Assembly: GCF_036057275.1 (NCBI RefSeq) | Contig: NZ_CP107945.1 | Span: forward strand, 1,674,001-1,738,000 | Origin: Streptomyces sp. NBC_00390 | Lineage (GTDB): Bacteria; Actinomycetota; Actinomycetes; Streptomycetales; Streptomycetaceae | Direction of reading: 5' to 3' | DNA length: 64,000 bases | Shown here: positions 26,559 to 34,487 of the stretch, piece after piece | How the letters are laid out: each line of letters starts with the position of its first letter | Position numbering within the stretch: the first letter of the stretch is position 1 | Position numbers and translations under genes: made by a program | Notes under the pieces: generated by a model | The model's database searches: none | What the model was told of the DNA's origin: nothing | The model's input: only the letters and a program-made list of their open reading frames with translations

Positions 26559-26575
26559 GACGTCAGCATAAGCGA

Positions 26576-26591
26576 GACGAGACGTCTCGTC
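26576..26591. promoter_or_regulatory. 16-base perfect palindrome, candidate operator of the glycosyltransferase
   Basis: GACGAGAC-GTCTCGTC reads the same on both strands, with no spacer, 18 bases upstream of the glycosyltransferase ATG. A second 8-base palindrome TGACGTCA overlaps the start codon. A site like this is typical of TetR-type repressors. Since the gene may be leaderless, the palindrome would sit over the -10 region. Confidence 0.6.
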
Positions 26592-26692
26592 CAATAGATC
26601 CCATGCCGTGCACGGCCGTGCGGGAGAGGACGGCGTTCAACGCCCCCTCACCCGCACCCGTTCGAGCGGCAGCGGGGCCGGCCGCCCCGCAG

Positions 26693-27985
26693 TCAGCGCT
26701 GGTAGCGGGCCAGCACCAGATTCCCGTCCTCGACCAGCCGCTTCTCCAGCTCCTGCACATCGATCGCACCGCTGTAGAACTCCTGGTACGCCGGGGTGGC
26801 GACCTTGTCCTTCCACTCCGGGTAGCCGCGCACCGACTGGGCGGGCGCCGGACGCAGATGGGCCGCGAGCTCCGCTCCCGTCGCCCAGCCGTCCTTCTGT
26901 GTGTGCAGCGCCGGATCGCGCAGCGCCTGCGTGCCGGTCGGCAGCATCCAGTCGCCCTGCGCCAGCCGCACCATGTTCGCGGGCTGCAGCATGAAGTCGA
27001 TGAACTGCGCCGCCTCCTTCTTGTGCGCACTGTCCTCGGCGACCGAGAGGGTCTGCGGACTCACGCCCTGGGCCGGTCCGCCCGGCCCGGCCGGTGCGGG
27101 CAGCACGGTCCACTCGAAGCCTTCGGGCGCCTGCTGCACGATCTGCTGCCGGTAGGAGAAGCCCAGCGGCACCATCGCGTACTTGCCGCCGAAGAACCCG
27201 GGGAGGGTGTCCGAGCCGCCCATGCCGAGCGTGCTGCGGGCCGCGCTCCTGTCCGTGTTGATCTGGTCGTGGATCGTCCTGGCCACCACGGCGTCGCCGT
27301 CGGTGAAGTCGACGGTGACCTTGCCGTCGTCACCGCGGTGGAACAGCCGCCCGCCCGCGGAGAGTCCGAGGTTGAGGGTCACCGACACCGGCTCCTTCAG
27401 CGGCCAGGCGACGCCGTACTTCCCGTCCCCCATCTGCCGGGTCAGTTCCGCGGTGATCTGACGGAACTCCTCCCAGCTCCAGGGCCTTTCGGCGGTCGGC
27501 ACCCGTACGCCGGACGCCTCGAGGATCTTCTTGTTGGCGATCAGGACCCGGGGTTCCTGAAGGAACGGGACGCCGTAGATCCCCTCACCGAACGTCGTGG
27601 TCAGCCAGCTCTGCTGCGGGATGTCGTTCTTCAGCCGCTCGGGCAGCAACTCGCGCAGATCGGCGAGACTGCCGCCGTACGCGAAGTCGGCCAGGTCGTC
27701 GGAGGCGTCATGGATGATGTCCGGTGCCTCGCCGCCCTCGAAGGAGGTGAGCAGCTGGTCGTGCACGCTGTCCCAGCTGCCCTGGACATACTCCACCTGG
27801 ACATCGGGATGGGCGGCGTTCCACTCCTTCACCAGTTCCCTGTTGGCGTCGACCGACTCCTTCTGCCAGGCGAGCGACTGGAAGCGGAGCCGGATCCTTC
27901 CGTCCCCCCCGCCGTCGGCGCCGCCGCAGCCGGTCAGCAGCAGTGCCAGCGCGGCGCCCGCAGCCGTCAGCAGTCGCGCACGCAT
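26693..27985 (-). CDS. Sugar ABC transporter substrate-binding lipoprotein
   Basis: 430 residues. Short signal sequence and lipobox LLTGC (Cys at about 20), then a carbohydrate-binding fold of the MalE/UgpB class (SLAWQKESVDANRELVKEWN, GIYGVPFLQEPRVLIANKKIL). It is the last gene of the unit, after both permeases, although most Streptomyces sugar operons begin with this gene. Overlaps the upstream permease by one base (TGATG). No ATPase gene is present, so it probably borrows the shared MsiK-type ATPase. Sugar unknown. Confidence 0.9.
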   Translation of the reverse strand: MRARLLTAAGAALALLLTGCGGADGGGDGRIRLRFQSLAWQKESVDANRELVKEWNAAHPDVQVEYVQGSWDSVHDQLLTSFEGGEAPDIIHDASDDLADFAYGGSLADLRELLPERLKNDIPQQSWLTTTFGEGIYGVPFLQEPRVLIANKKILEASGVRVPTAERPWSWEEFRQITAELTRQMGDGKYGVAWPLKEPVSVTLNLGLSAGGRLFHRGDDGKVTVDFTDGDAVVARTIHDQINTDRSAARSTLGMGGSDTLPGFFGGKYAMVPLGFSYRQQIVQQAPEGFEWTVLPAPAGPGGPAQGVSPQTLSVAEDSAHKKEAAQFIDFMLQPANMVRLAQGDWMLPTGTQALRDPALHTQKDGWATGAELAAHLRPAPAQSVRGYPEWKDKVATPAYQEFYSGAIDVQELEKRLVEDGNLVLARYQR

Positions 27986-28827
27986 CAGCTCTTCACCGCC
28001 CCGGCCAGCATCCCGCCGGTGATCCGCTTCTGGATCACCGCGAACACGACGAGAGAGGGAAGCGTCGCGAGGAAGGCCGCCGCGGCGAGCGGCCCGAGGT
28101 CTGCCACGCCCTCAGCGCCCAGGAAGTGGGTGAGAACGACCGGCAGAGTCTGCTTCTCCGGGGTCTTGAGCAGGACGAGCGCGAAGAAGAACTCGTTCCA
28201 CGCGGTGATGAACGCGAAGAGCGCGGTGGCCACGATGCCTGGTGCGAGCAGCGGCGCGGTGACCGAGATCAGGGTGCGGAGCCGGCCCGCGCCGTCGACG
28301 GCCGCGGCCTCCTCCAGCTCGAGCGGTACCGCCCGTACGTACCCGACCAGCATCCACAGAGCGAACGGCAGCGACCAGACGACGTACACCATGACCAGTC
28401 CGAACAGGGTGTTGATCAGATGCAGGTTCTTCAGGATCAGGAACAGTGGAATGATCACCAGAACGAACGGGAACGCCTGGCTGACGACGACCCATCCCGT
28501 CGACGCGGCAGTGAGTCTGTTGCGGTTGCGGGCCATCACATACGCCATGGGCGTCGCGATGACGACGGCGATCAGCGCGGCGGCGAGCGCCGCGACCAGG
28601 CTGTTGCCCGCGGCCTGCAGGAGCGGCTGCTCGTCGAAGGCCTGGCGGAAGTTGTCGAGCGTCGCGTTCTCGGGGATCCACGTGGGGTGCAGCGAGGCCA
28701 GCTCGCGCGCCGGCTTGAAGGCGGTGGAGATGAGCCAGAGGAACGGGAAGGCCAGGAAGACGACGTAACACAGCAGCGCCACGTACTGGCCGGCGCGTGC
28801 GGACCTGCCGGTGCCGAGGGCCGCCAT
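27985..28827 (-). CDS. Sugar ABC transporter permease, MalG type
   Basis: 280 residues with six membrane helices and the ATPase-docking EAA loop EEAAAVDGAGRLRTLISVTAPLLAP. Carbohydrate CUT1 class. It overlaps both neighbours by one base. The ATG at 28827 was chosen because it follows directly on the first permease's stop. Confidence 0.9.
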   Translation of the reverse strand: MAALGTGRSARAGQYVALLCYVVFLAFPFLWLISTAFKPARELASLHPTWIPENATLDNFRQAFDEQPLLQAAGNSLVAALAAALIAVVIATPMAYVMARNRNRLTAASTGWVVVSQAFPFVLVIIPLFLILKNLHLINTLFGLVMVYVVWSLPFALWMLVGYVRAVPLELEEAAAVDGAGRLRTLISVTAPLLAPGIVATALFAFITAWNEFFFALVLLKTPEKQTLPVVLTHFLGAEGVADLGPLAAAAFLATLPSLVVFAVIQKRITGGMLAGAVKS

Positions 28828-29729
28828 CACTGATCCCCTCCCTTGAGCCGCCCTGCGAGAAAGACGGCGAGCATCACCGATATGACGGCGACCATGACGC
28901 ACCCCATGGCCGCCGCGTATCCGAACTGGCCGTAGCGGAAGGCCTCTTCGTAGGCGAAGAGCATGGGCAGCCGGGTACGGCCGCCGGGGCCGCCGCCGGT
29001 GAGCACATACACGAGGGCGAACGAGTTGAAGTTCCAGATCAGGTTGAGGGCGGTGACGGCAAGCGCTATGGGTCTGATCGCGGGCCAGGTGACCGTACGG
29101 AACCGGCGCCAGGCGCCGGCGCCGTCCAGCGCGGCGGCCTCGTGCAGCTCGTGCGGGGTGTTCTGCAGGCCGGCGAGCAGAGCGACGGTGGTCTGCGGCA
29201 TACCGGCCCAGACACCGACCGCGATCACGGCGGGCAGCGCGGTGGCGAGGCCGGTCAGCCAGTCCCGGCCGTCGCCGAGGCCCAGGTCCCGCACGGTCTC
29301 GTTGAGGATGCCCGCGTCGGGGTTGTAGACCAGCCGCCACATGATGCCGACGACGACCTCGGGCATGGCCCAGGGGATGATCGCGAGCGCCCGGGCGAGC
29401 CAGCGCATCCGCAGTTGCTGGTTGAGCAGCAGTGCGAGGCCGAGGGCGAGCAGGAACTGGGGGACGGTGACGCCGACCGCCCACAGCAGGCCGATCCGGA
29501 ACGATTCCCAGAACAGGGTGTCGTGCAGCAGGTCCCGGAAGTTCAGCGTCCCGATCCACTCGGTGGGTTCGGTGCGCCCTGCCTGGGAGTCGGTGAAGGC
29601 GAGCGCGATGCCGTAGAGAAGAGGGCCGACGCTCAGCACAAGGATGGGGATCAGCGCCGGCAGGACGAGGAACCAGGCTCCATGGTCCGTGCGCTTACCC
29701 GTCCGCGCCGTTGCGGTCGCCAATGTCAC
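28827..29729 (-). CDS. Sugar ABC transporter permease, MalF type
   Basis: 300 residues, six helices, with the EAA loop HEAAALDGAGAWRRFRTVTWP. First gene of the three-gene sugar importer, so the promoter lies in 29730-29891, shared with the divergent phosphotransferase. Confidence 0.9.
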   Translation of the reverse strand: MTLATATARTGKRTDHGAWFLVLPALIPILVLSVGPLLYGIALAFTDSQAGRTEPTEWIGTLNFRDLLHDTLFWESFRIGLLWAVGVTVPQFLLALGLALLLNQQLRMRWLARALAIIPWAMPEVVVGIMWRLVYNPDAGILNETVRDLGLGDGRDWLTGLATALPAVIAVGVWAGMPQTTVALLAGLQNTPHELHEAAALDGAGAWRRFRTVTWPAIRPIALAVTALNLIWNFNSFALVYVLTGGGPGGRTRLPMLFAYEEAFRYGQFGYAAAMGCVMVAVISVMLAVFLAGRLKGGDQ

Positions 29730-29851
29730 GTCATCGACTCCTTCGGGCGGCTCGTCCTGAACATGGGTGTATCCGGCGGAGCTTGCCGCCCTGGCGGGCC
29801 TTGGTCATCGTGCTGACGGCCCGTCGGTTCGTCAAGACGGCCTGCGCGGAT

Positions 29852-29872
29852 GCGAAACTTTGGCGAATTCGC
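29852..29872. promoter_or_regulatory. Nested inverted repeats between sugar importer and phosphotransferase
   Basis: GCGAATTCGC (29863-29872) is a perfect 10-base palindrome, and GCGAA (29852-29856) with TTCGC (29868-29872) forms a wider inverted repeat. It lies 20 bases before the phosphotransferase ATG in the divergent control region. LacI-type regulators of sugar genes use sites of this kind; no such regulator gene is nearby. Confidence 0.35.
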
Positions 29873-29891
29873 GCAGGAGGCAGGAGGCCGG

Positions 29892-30743
29892 ATGGACGAG
29901 ACGCGGGCACGCGAGGTACTGGTGGCCGCCGGGCTCCCGGCCGGTGCGACGCTGCTGGCGCTCGGCGAGAACGCGGTCTTCGCGGCCGGCGACCTGGTGG
30001 TCAAGGTCGGCCGGGACGCCGAGCTGCTGCCCAGGGCCGAGCGCGAACTGGCCGTCGCCGCCTGGCTGGCCGAGGCCGGTGTCCCTGCCGTGCGGGCCGC
30101 CGAGCCGACGCCCCGGCTCGTGGCGGGCCATCCGGTGACGCTGTGGCACCGGCTTGCCGATGCGCTGCGCCCGGCGGGGCCGGCGGACCTGGCCGGGCTG
30201 CTGCTCCTGATCCATGCCCTCCCGTCGCCCGGCGTCGAGCTGCCCCGCCGCGACCTCCTCGGCGGGGTCGAGCGCTGGCTGCGCCTGGCGGGCGAGGCGA
30301 TCGATCCGGCCGACGCGGCGTATCTGCGGGCGCGCCGGGACGGTTACGCAGAGGCGGCGGCCACGCTCACGCCCCGTCTCCCGCCGGGCCCGATCCATGG
30401 CGACGCCCTGCCCCGCAATGTCCATGTCGGCCCGGACGGTCCCGTACTGGTGGATCTGGAGACGGTCTCGTCGGACCTGCGCGAGCACGACCTGGTGGTC
30501 ATGGCGCTGTCCCGGGACCGCTACGGCCTCGACCCTGCCGCCTACGACGCGTTCACCGACGCATACGGCTGGGATGTCCGCGAATGGGACGGCTGTGCGG
30601 TCCTGCGCGGCGCCCGTGAGACCGCCAGCTGCGCCTGGGTGGCCCAGCACGCCCCGGCCGACCCCAAAGCCCTTGCCGAGTTCCGCCGCCGGGTGGCGTC
30701 CCTGCGCGACGACGACCCCGAGGTGCGCTGGTATCCCTTCTAG
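29892..30743 (+). CDS. Aminoglycoside-phosphotransferase-fold kinase
   Basis: 283 residues. The kinase catalytic loop is IHGDALPRNVHVG, with the metal-binding VLVDLETVSSD after it. VVKVGRDAEL holds the ATP-lysine. The family phosphorylates antibiotics, sugars or amino alcohols; next to a sugar importer, a sugar substrate is possible but unproven. The ATG at 29892 has AGGAGG about 9 bases upstream and is preferred over 29850. Confidence 0.82.
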   Translation: MDETRAREVLVAAGLPAGATLLALGENAVFAAGDLVVKVGRDAELLPRAERELAVAAWLAEAGVPAVRAAEPTPRLVAGHPVTLWHRLADALRPAGPADLAGLLLLIHALPSPGVELPRRDLLGGVERWLRLAGEAIDPADAAYLRARRDGYAEAAATLTPRLPPGPIHGDALPRNVHVGPDGPVLVDLETVSSDLREHDLVVMALSRDRYGLDPAAYDAFTDAYGWDVREWDGCAVLRGARETASCAWVAQHAPADPKALAEFRRRVASLRDDDPEVRWYPF

Positions 30744-30900
30744 TCCTTCCGGGGCCTTTCTTCGGACGAGAGCGGAGATCAGCGAGCGGGGTCCGGTGCT
30801 GGGGAACCTCCCCGTACCCGAAGGGCTGGGGGGCGGCATGCCAGGGCACGCGAGCCCCGGCAGGACCGGGAAGAAGGGTCTTCGGCCCTCCCGGGCGGTG

Positions 30901-31623
30901 TCAGCCGGAGACCGGCGCGTGCTCGCGCAGCGGCCAGGACGGGTCCACGACGGCGTCCTCGGTGCCCTTCTTGCGCAGGAAGCGCTGGAAGTCGGCCGCC
31001 CACTGCGCGTACCAGCGCACCTGACGCTCATGCAGGTCGTGCGGGGACAGTTCCGCGACCGAGGCGTGCCGCTCGGCTATCGCGCAGGCCACCCGCACGG
31101 CGGCGAGCGCGTCCGCCTCCGCGTCGTGCGCGCTGTCCAGTGTCACGCCGTACTCCACGCAGACCGCTTCGAGCGTGCGCTTGCCCTTGCGGTAGCGGTC
31201 CACCGCCCGGTCGATGGTGTACGGATCGATGACCGGACCGATCGGGCGGCCGCCGAGCCGCTCGCTCAGCGACGGCAGGCCATGGCGCTGCAGCTCCGCG
31301 CTGAGCAGCGTCAGATCGAAGGCGGCGTTGTACGCGACGACCGGTACGCCCTGCGCCCAGTAGCCGGTCAGCGTCTCGGCGACCTCGTCGGCGACCTCGG
31401 GCGCGGGCCGCCCCTCGGCTGCCGCGCGCTCACTGCTGATGCCGTGGATGGCCGAGGCCTGCGCCGGAATCCGGATGCCGGGATCCGCCATCCATGTGCG
31501 CCGCCGCACCGGCCCCCCGGCCCGCAGACCGACAACGGCGGCCGTCACGATGCGGGCGTCGAGCGGATCGGTGCCGGTCGTCTCCAGGTCGAAGCCGACC
31601 AACGGCTCACGGTGCCAGGCCAT
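30901..31623 (-). CDS. DnaQ-like 3'-5' exonuclease
   Basis: 240 residues. The DEDD motifs are visible: Exo I FDLETTGTDP, Exo II NAAFDLTLL, and Exo III with HDAEADALAA. The N-terminal 180 residues are the RNase H-like exonuclease fold; the C-terminal 60 are predicted helical. Such stand-alone proteins resemble the proofreading subunit but usually act on small nucleic acids or repair. The ATG at 31623 has GAGGAGG upstream. A tandem GGTGGTGC repeat lies just before it. Confidence 0.85.
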   Translation of the reverse strand: MAWHREPLVGFDLETTGTDPLDARIVTAAVVGLRAGGPVRRRTWMADPGIRIPAQASAIHGISSERAAAEGRPAPEVADEVAETLTGYWAQGVPVVAYNAAFDLTLLSAELQRHGLPSLSERLGGRPIGPVIDPYTIDRAVDRYRKGKRTLEAVCVEYGVTLDSAHDAEADALAAVRVACAIAERHASVAELSPHDLHERQVRWYAQWAADFQRFLRKKGTEDAVVDPSWPLREHAPVSG

Positions 31624-31637
31624 GGTGCCCCCTCCTC

Positions 31638-31661
31638 GGTGGTGCGGTGGTGCGGTGGTGC
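31638..31661 (+). repeat. Three tandem copies of GGTGGTGC
   Basis: Exactly three contiguous 8-base units (31638-31645, 31646-31653, 31654-31661). They lie 15-38 bases upstream of the exonuclease start codon, just beyond its ribosome-binding site, so a change in copy number would move the promoter spacing. Confidence 0.85.
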
Positions 31662-31701
31662 TCCCCCAGTCGTCGACCACTCTGGCACGCACCACTGACA
31701 G

Positions 31702-32934
31702 TCAGGACACGGGCCGCGAGTCGGCCCAGACCGACTCGAACTCCTCGCGGTACGTCTGGAACAGTCCGGTCTCGCTGTCGTGCCCCGAGCGCACCACCGA
31801 GCGTCCGCCGCCGCGGAGCACCAGGACGGGTGCTTCCATGCCGCGGGCCCGGCGCAGATAGGACTGGACGACGGCGAGTCCGTCGGGTCCGTCGCCGTCG
31901 ACCAGATACGCGGTGAAGCGCGGGGTTTCGTCGAAGACATGGATCTCGAAGGCGTCGGGGTCGCGCAACCGCGAGCGCACCCGGCGCATATGGAGGATGT
32001 TCATCTCCACCGTGCGGCTCAACTCACCCTTCTTGATTCCCAGTTCACGCTCACGGCGCTTGACGGCACTGCTCGCCGGGTTGAGGAAGAGCAGCCGGAC
32101 CCGGCAGCCCGACTCGGCGAGCCTGACAAGTCTGCGCCCGGAGAAGTTCTGGACCAGGAGGTTCAGGCCTATGCCGATCGCGTCGACACGGCGCGCGCCG
32201 CCGAAGAGGTCCTCGGCGGGCAGCTGGCGCTGCAGCCGGACGCGGTCGGGGTGGACGGAGACGACGTCCGCGTACCGGTCACCGACCAGATCCTCGACGG
32301 CGTCCACGCGGAGGCGGTCCGCGGAGGGCACACCGGCCCCGCTGCCGAGTATCTCGAGCAGCCGGGACGAGGCCCGCTCCGCCTGGGCGAGGACCGCTTC
32401 GTTGAGCGCGCGGTTGCGGGAGACCACGTTCCGGGCGACCTCGAGCTCGTCCAGGGCGAGTTCGACGTCGCGCCGGTCGTCGAAGTAGGGCTCGAAGCAG
32501 GGCCAGTGCTGGACCATCAGCTCCCGCAGCTGCGGGAGGGTGAGGAAGGACAGCACATTGTCGTCGGCCGGGTCCAGCAGGTAGCCCTTGCGCCGGGAGA
32601 CCTCCCGCACCGCAACGGCACGCTGGACCCACTCCTGGCCCGCCGGGCCGGCCGCCGCGACCACCCAGTCGTCGCCGTGGACCGGTTCGTAGATGGGGCG
32701 CAGCACCGCGGCCACCACGGCACGCAGACGCTGCTCCACCAGATTCAGCCAGATGTAGGCCCGCCCGGCACGTTGGGCGCGCGTACGCACCTCGCTCCAG
32801 GCGTCCGCGCCCCAGTCCAGCTCCGCCCCGATCTCCATCGGCCGCGCGAGCGAGACCGCTCCTGGCGTGACCTCGGCGGAGTCCCCCTCATGACCTGCGT
32901 CACCTGGGGGTAGCTCCAGCCCTCCCGAGCTCAC
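31702..32934 (-). CDS. SAV2148-family HEPN-domain protein
   Basis: 410 residues. The N-terminal half (about 35-200) has the all-helical character of HEPN domains, with the block ELEVARNVVSRNRALNE as its core. The canonical R-x4-6-H ribonuclease motif is not obvious; R-N-x-x-x-R residues sit in its place. The C-terminal half (about 230-400) alternates strands and helices (GCRVRLLFLNP, MNILHMRRVRSRL, DAFEIHVFDETPRFTAYLVDGD) and may be a second domain. The protein family is widespread in Streptomyces and uncharacterised. HEPN proteins often cut RNA in toxin or defence systems, so an RNA role is an inference. Starts GTG with AGGAAGG 10 bases upstream. Confidence 0.7.
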   Translation of the reverse strand: MSSGGLELPPGDAGHEGDSAEVTPGAVSLARPMEIGAELDWGADAWSEVRTRAQRAGRAYIWLNLVEQRLRAVVAAVLRPIYEPVHGDDWVVAAAGPAGQEWVQRAVAVREVSRRKGYLLDPADDNVLSFLTLPQLRELMVQHWPCFEPYFDDRRDVELALDELEVARNVVSRNRALNEAVLAQAERASSRLLEILGSGAGVPSADRLRVDAVEDLVGDRYADVVSVHPDRVRLQRQLPAEDLFGGARRVDAIGIGLNLLVQNFSGRRLVRLAESGCRVRLLFLNPASSAVKRRERELGIKKGELSRTVEMNILHMRRVRSRLRDPDAFEIHVFDETPRFTAYLVDGDGPDGLAVVQSYLRRARGMEAPVLVLRGGGRSVVRSGHDSETGLFQTYREEFESVWADSRPVS

Positions 32935-33023
32935 CCGCGCACCGCCTTCCTGGCCCCTTCAACGATCAAGGAAGCGTACTCCGGGTACAGGAGGCGGTGC
33001 AGCAGGATCGTCAGGCTGGTTCC

Positions 33024-34340
33024 TCAACTCCCGTGATTGTGGTGCCCGTTCTGACCGGCGAGATCGGCCGGAGTGAGCGGATTCATAGCGGTTACGTCCC
33101 TGGGGGCCAGCTGGAAGCCCTGCCAGTGGACGGGCATCGGCTGCTGGTCCTCGTCCCGGGCGATGTGGTGGAAACCGATGTTGACCCAGACGACGGGGTT
33201 GACGAGGTTCTCGCCGTTGACCCACCCGTCCACGCTCTTGGGGGCGCCCTGGCCGCAGTCGCGGATGTTGTTGCTGGCGAACTGCTCACAGGCGCGGTTC
33301 TGGGTGAAGTAGATGTCGTGCCTGGTGAATCCGCGGCCCGCGTGCTTGGCGGAGGGCCCCGGCACGATCTCGTACGAGCGGGGGTGCCCGTCCTTGTTCC
33401 TTCCCCTCGCGCTCACCACCCGCCACCAGCGCATCGTGCGGGCGTCCCCGGCCAGTTCCCTGGTCACCGGCGTCCGGGTCGTCCTCACCTTCGGTGCGCC
33501 GTTGCGTCTCGGCGGGGTGACCTTGGAGTCGTACTGCTCGACCCTGCCCTTGTTGCTGCCGTCCAGGCCGAAGTCCAGGCGCCAGAAGACATTGTGGGAG
33601 TGGCTGGTCGCGTAGTCGCGGGCACCCTTGCCGATGGGCCAGCCACGTCCGTCGGTCCCGTTGTAGTCGTCGGGCGCGAGCTTGCCCGTCGCACCGACGT
33701 TGGCGGCGATGGTGCCGTCGGAGGAGAAGCGCCACTCGGTGATGTACTCGTACCAGGACACCTTGTTGACGGTGTAGACCAGCAGGTCCTTGCCCTGCGC
33801 CTGCCAGACCTTGCTGCCCAGGTCGTTCGCCAGCCGGTAGGCGTGACCACGGGAACGGGTGGTCGTGCACAGACCGTTGAAGGTGCCCATCTCCGGCACC
33901 TTCACCTTCTTGACGGTGCCGCCCGGGCATTCGGCGCCCTTGATGTTCTGCAGCCCCCAGCCGAACCCGGCCCCGGTCAGATCGTCGTACTCGGCGCGGC
34001 CGTCGTCGTACGGCACATGGATCTGCGCCAGCTTGGCGCTGTTGATGACCCGGATCGGACGTGGCTCACCCTTGGGCCGGTACGACACCTTGTCCAGGAT
34101 CAGGCCGGACTCGGTGTCGTAGCGCCAGCACATGCGCCAGGTGGTGCCGCCGTCGAGCGTCTGCTCGATACGGTAGGCGCTGCTGCAGTCGGGCCGGGTC
34201 GGAGCGGCCTTGGCGGCCGTGACCTCGCCGGACGGAGCGGCGGAGGCAGGGCCCGTCGCCGCGCCGACGCTGCCCAGCAGCGCGGCCGCGGCGAGCAGTG
34301 CGCCCCGCCTGCGGGCACGCGTGACTCTGTTGACGTGCAT
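33024..34340 (-). CDS. Copper amine oxidase catalytic-domain protein (atypical, stand-alone)
   Basis: 438 residues. A signal peptide (about 1-35, RARRRGALLA start) is followed only by the catalytic domain of a copper amine oxidase. The copper histidines are H247 and H249 (TSHSHN) and the C-terminal FHHIARDEDQQPMPV. The position of the quinone cofactor is W-Y197-E-Y, where the family has N-Y-D/E-Y, so the Asn before the modified Tyr is Trp here. The disulfide block CPGGTV...NGLC is also present. Full-length enzymes have about 650 residues with two N-terminal domains; these appear to be encoded by the upstream gene at 34488-35315. Activity and topaquinone formation are uncertain. Confidence 0.75.
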   Translation of the reverse strand: MHVNRVTRARRRGALLAAAALLGSVGAATGPASAAPSGEVTAAKAAPTRPDCSSAYRIEQTLDGGTTWRMCWRYDTESGLILDKVSYRPKGEPRPIRVINSAKLAQIHVPYDDGRAEYDDLTGAGFGWGLQNIKGAECPGGTVKKVKVPEMGTFNGLCTTTRSRGHAYRLANDLGSKVWQAQGKDLLVYTVNKVSWYEYITEWRFSSDGTIAANVGATGKLAPDDYNGTDGRGWPIGKGARDYATSHSHNVFWRLDFGLDGSNKGRVEQYDSKVTPPRRNGAPKVRTTRTPVTRELAGDARTMRWWRVVSARGRNKDGHPRSYEIVPGPSAKHAGRGFTRHDIYFTQNRACEQFASNNIRDCGQGAPKSVDGWVNGENLVNPVVWVNIGFHHIARDEDQQPMPVHWQGFQLAPRDVTAMNPLTPADLAGQNGHHNHGS

Positions 34341-34360
34341 CAGGTACGAACTCCCTCGTG

Positions 34361-34424
34361 ACGGAAGTACGGAAGTACGGAAGTACAGACGTACGGAAGT
34401 GCGGGCATACGGCCATACGGAACG
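34361..34424 (-). repeat. Eight-unit octamer tandem repeat between the amine oxidase halves
   Basis: Read on the plus strand, ACGGAAGT appears at 34361, 34369, 34377 and 34393, with diverged copies (ACAGACGT, GCGGGCAT, ACGGCCAT, ACGGAACG) filling 34385-34424. The result is eight contiguous 8-base units. The repeat starts 21 bases upstream of the catalytic-domain gene's ATG, within its 5' leader, and ends 63 bases before the upstream gene's stop codon. Confidence 0.8.
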
Positions 34425-34487
34425 CACGTGTGCACGGGTGATCCGTGCGGAACGGAAGGCCGTGCGGCGGTCCGAGGCCGGAGCGGG

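Noticed and set aside
30744..30900. Hairpin around a TTCG loop before the exonuclease stop
   Set aside because: The stem is only four pairs with a bulge, too weak to call.
32960..33023. Remnant gene between HEPN and amine oxidase genes
   Set aside because: Too short and without any protein-like pattern; treated as spacer.
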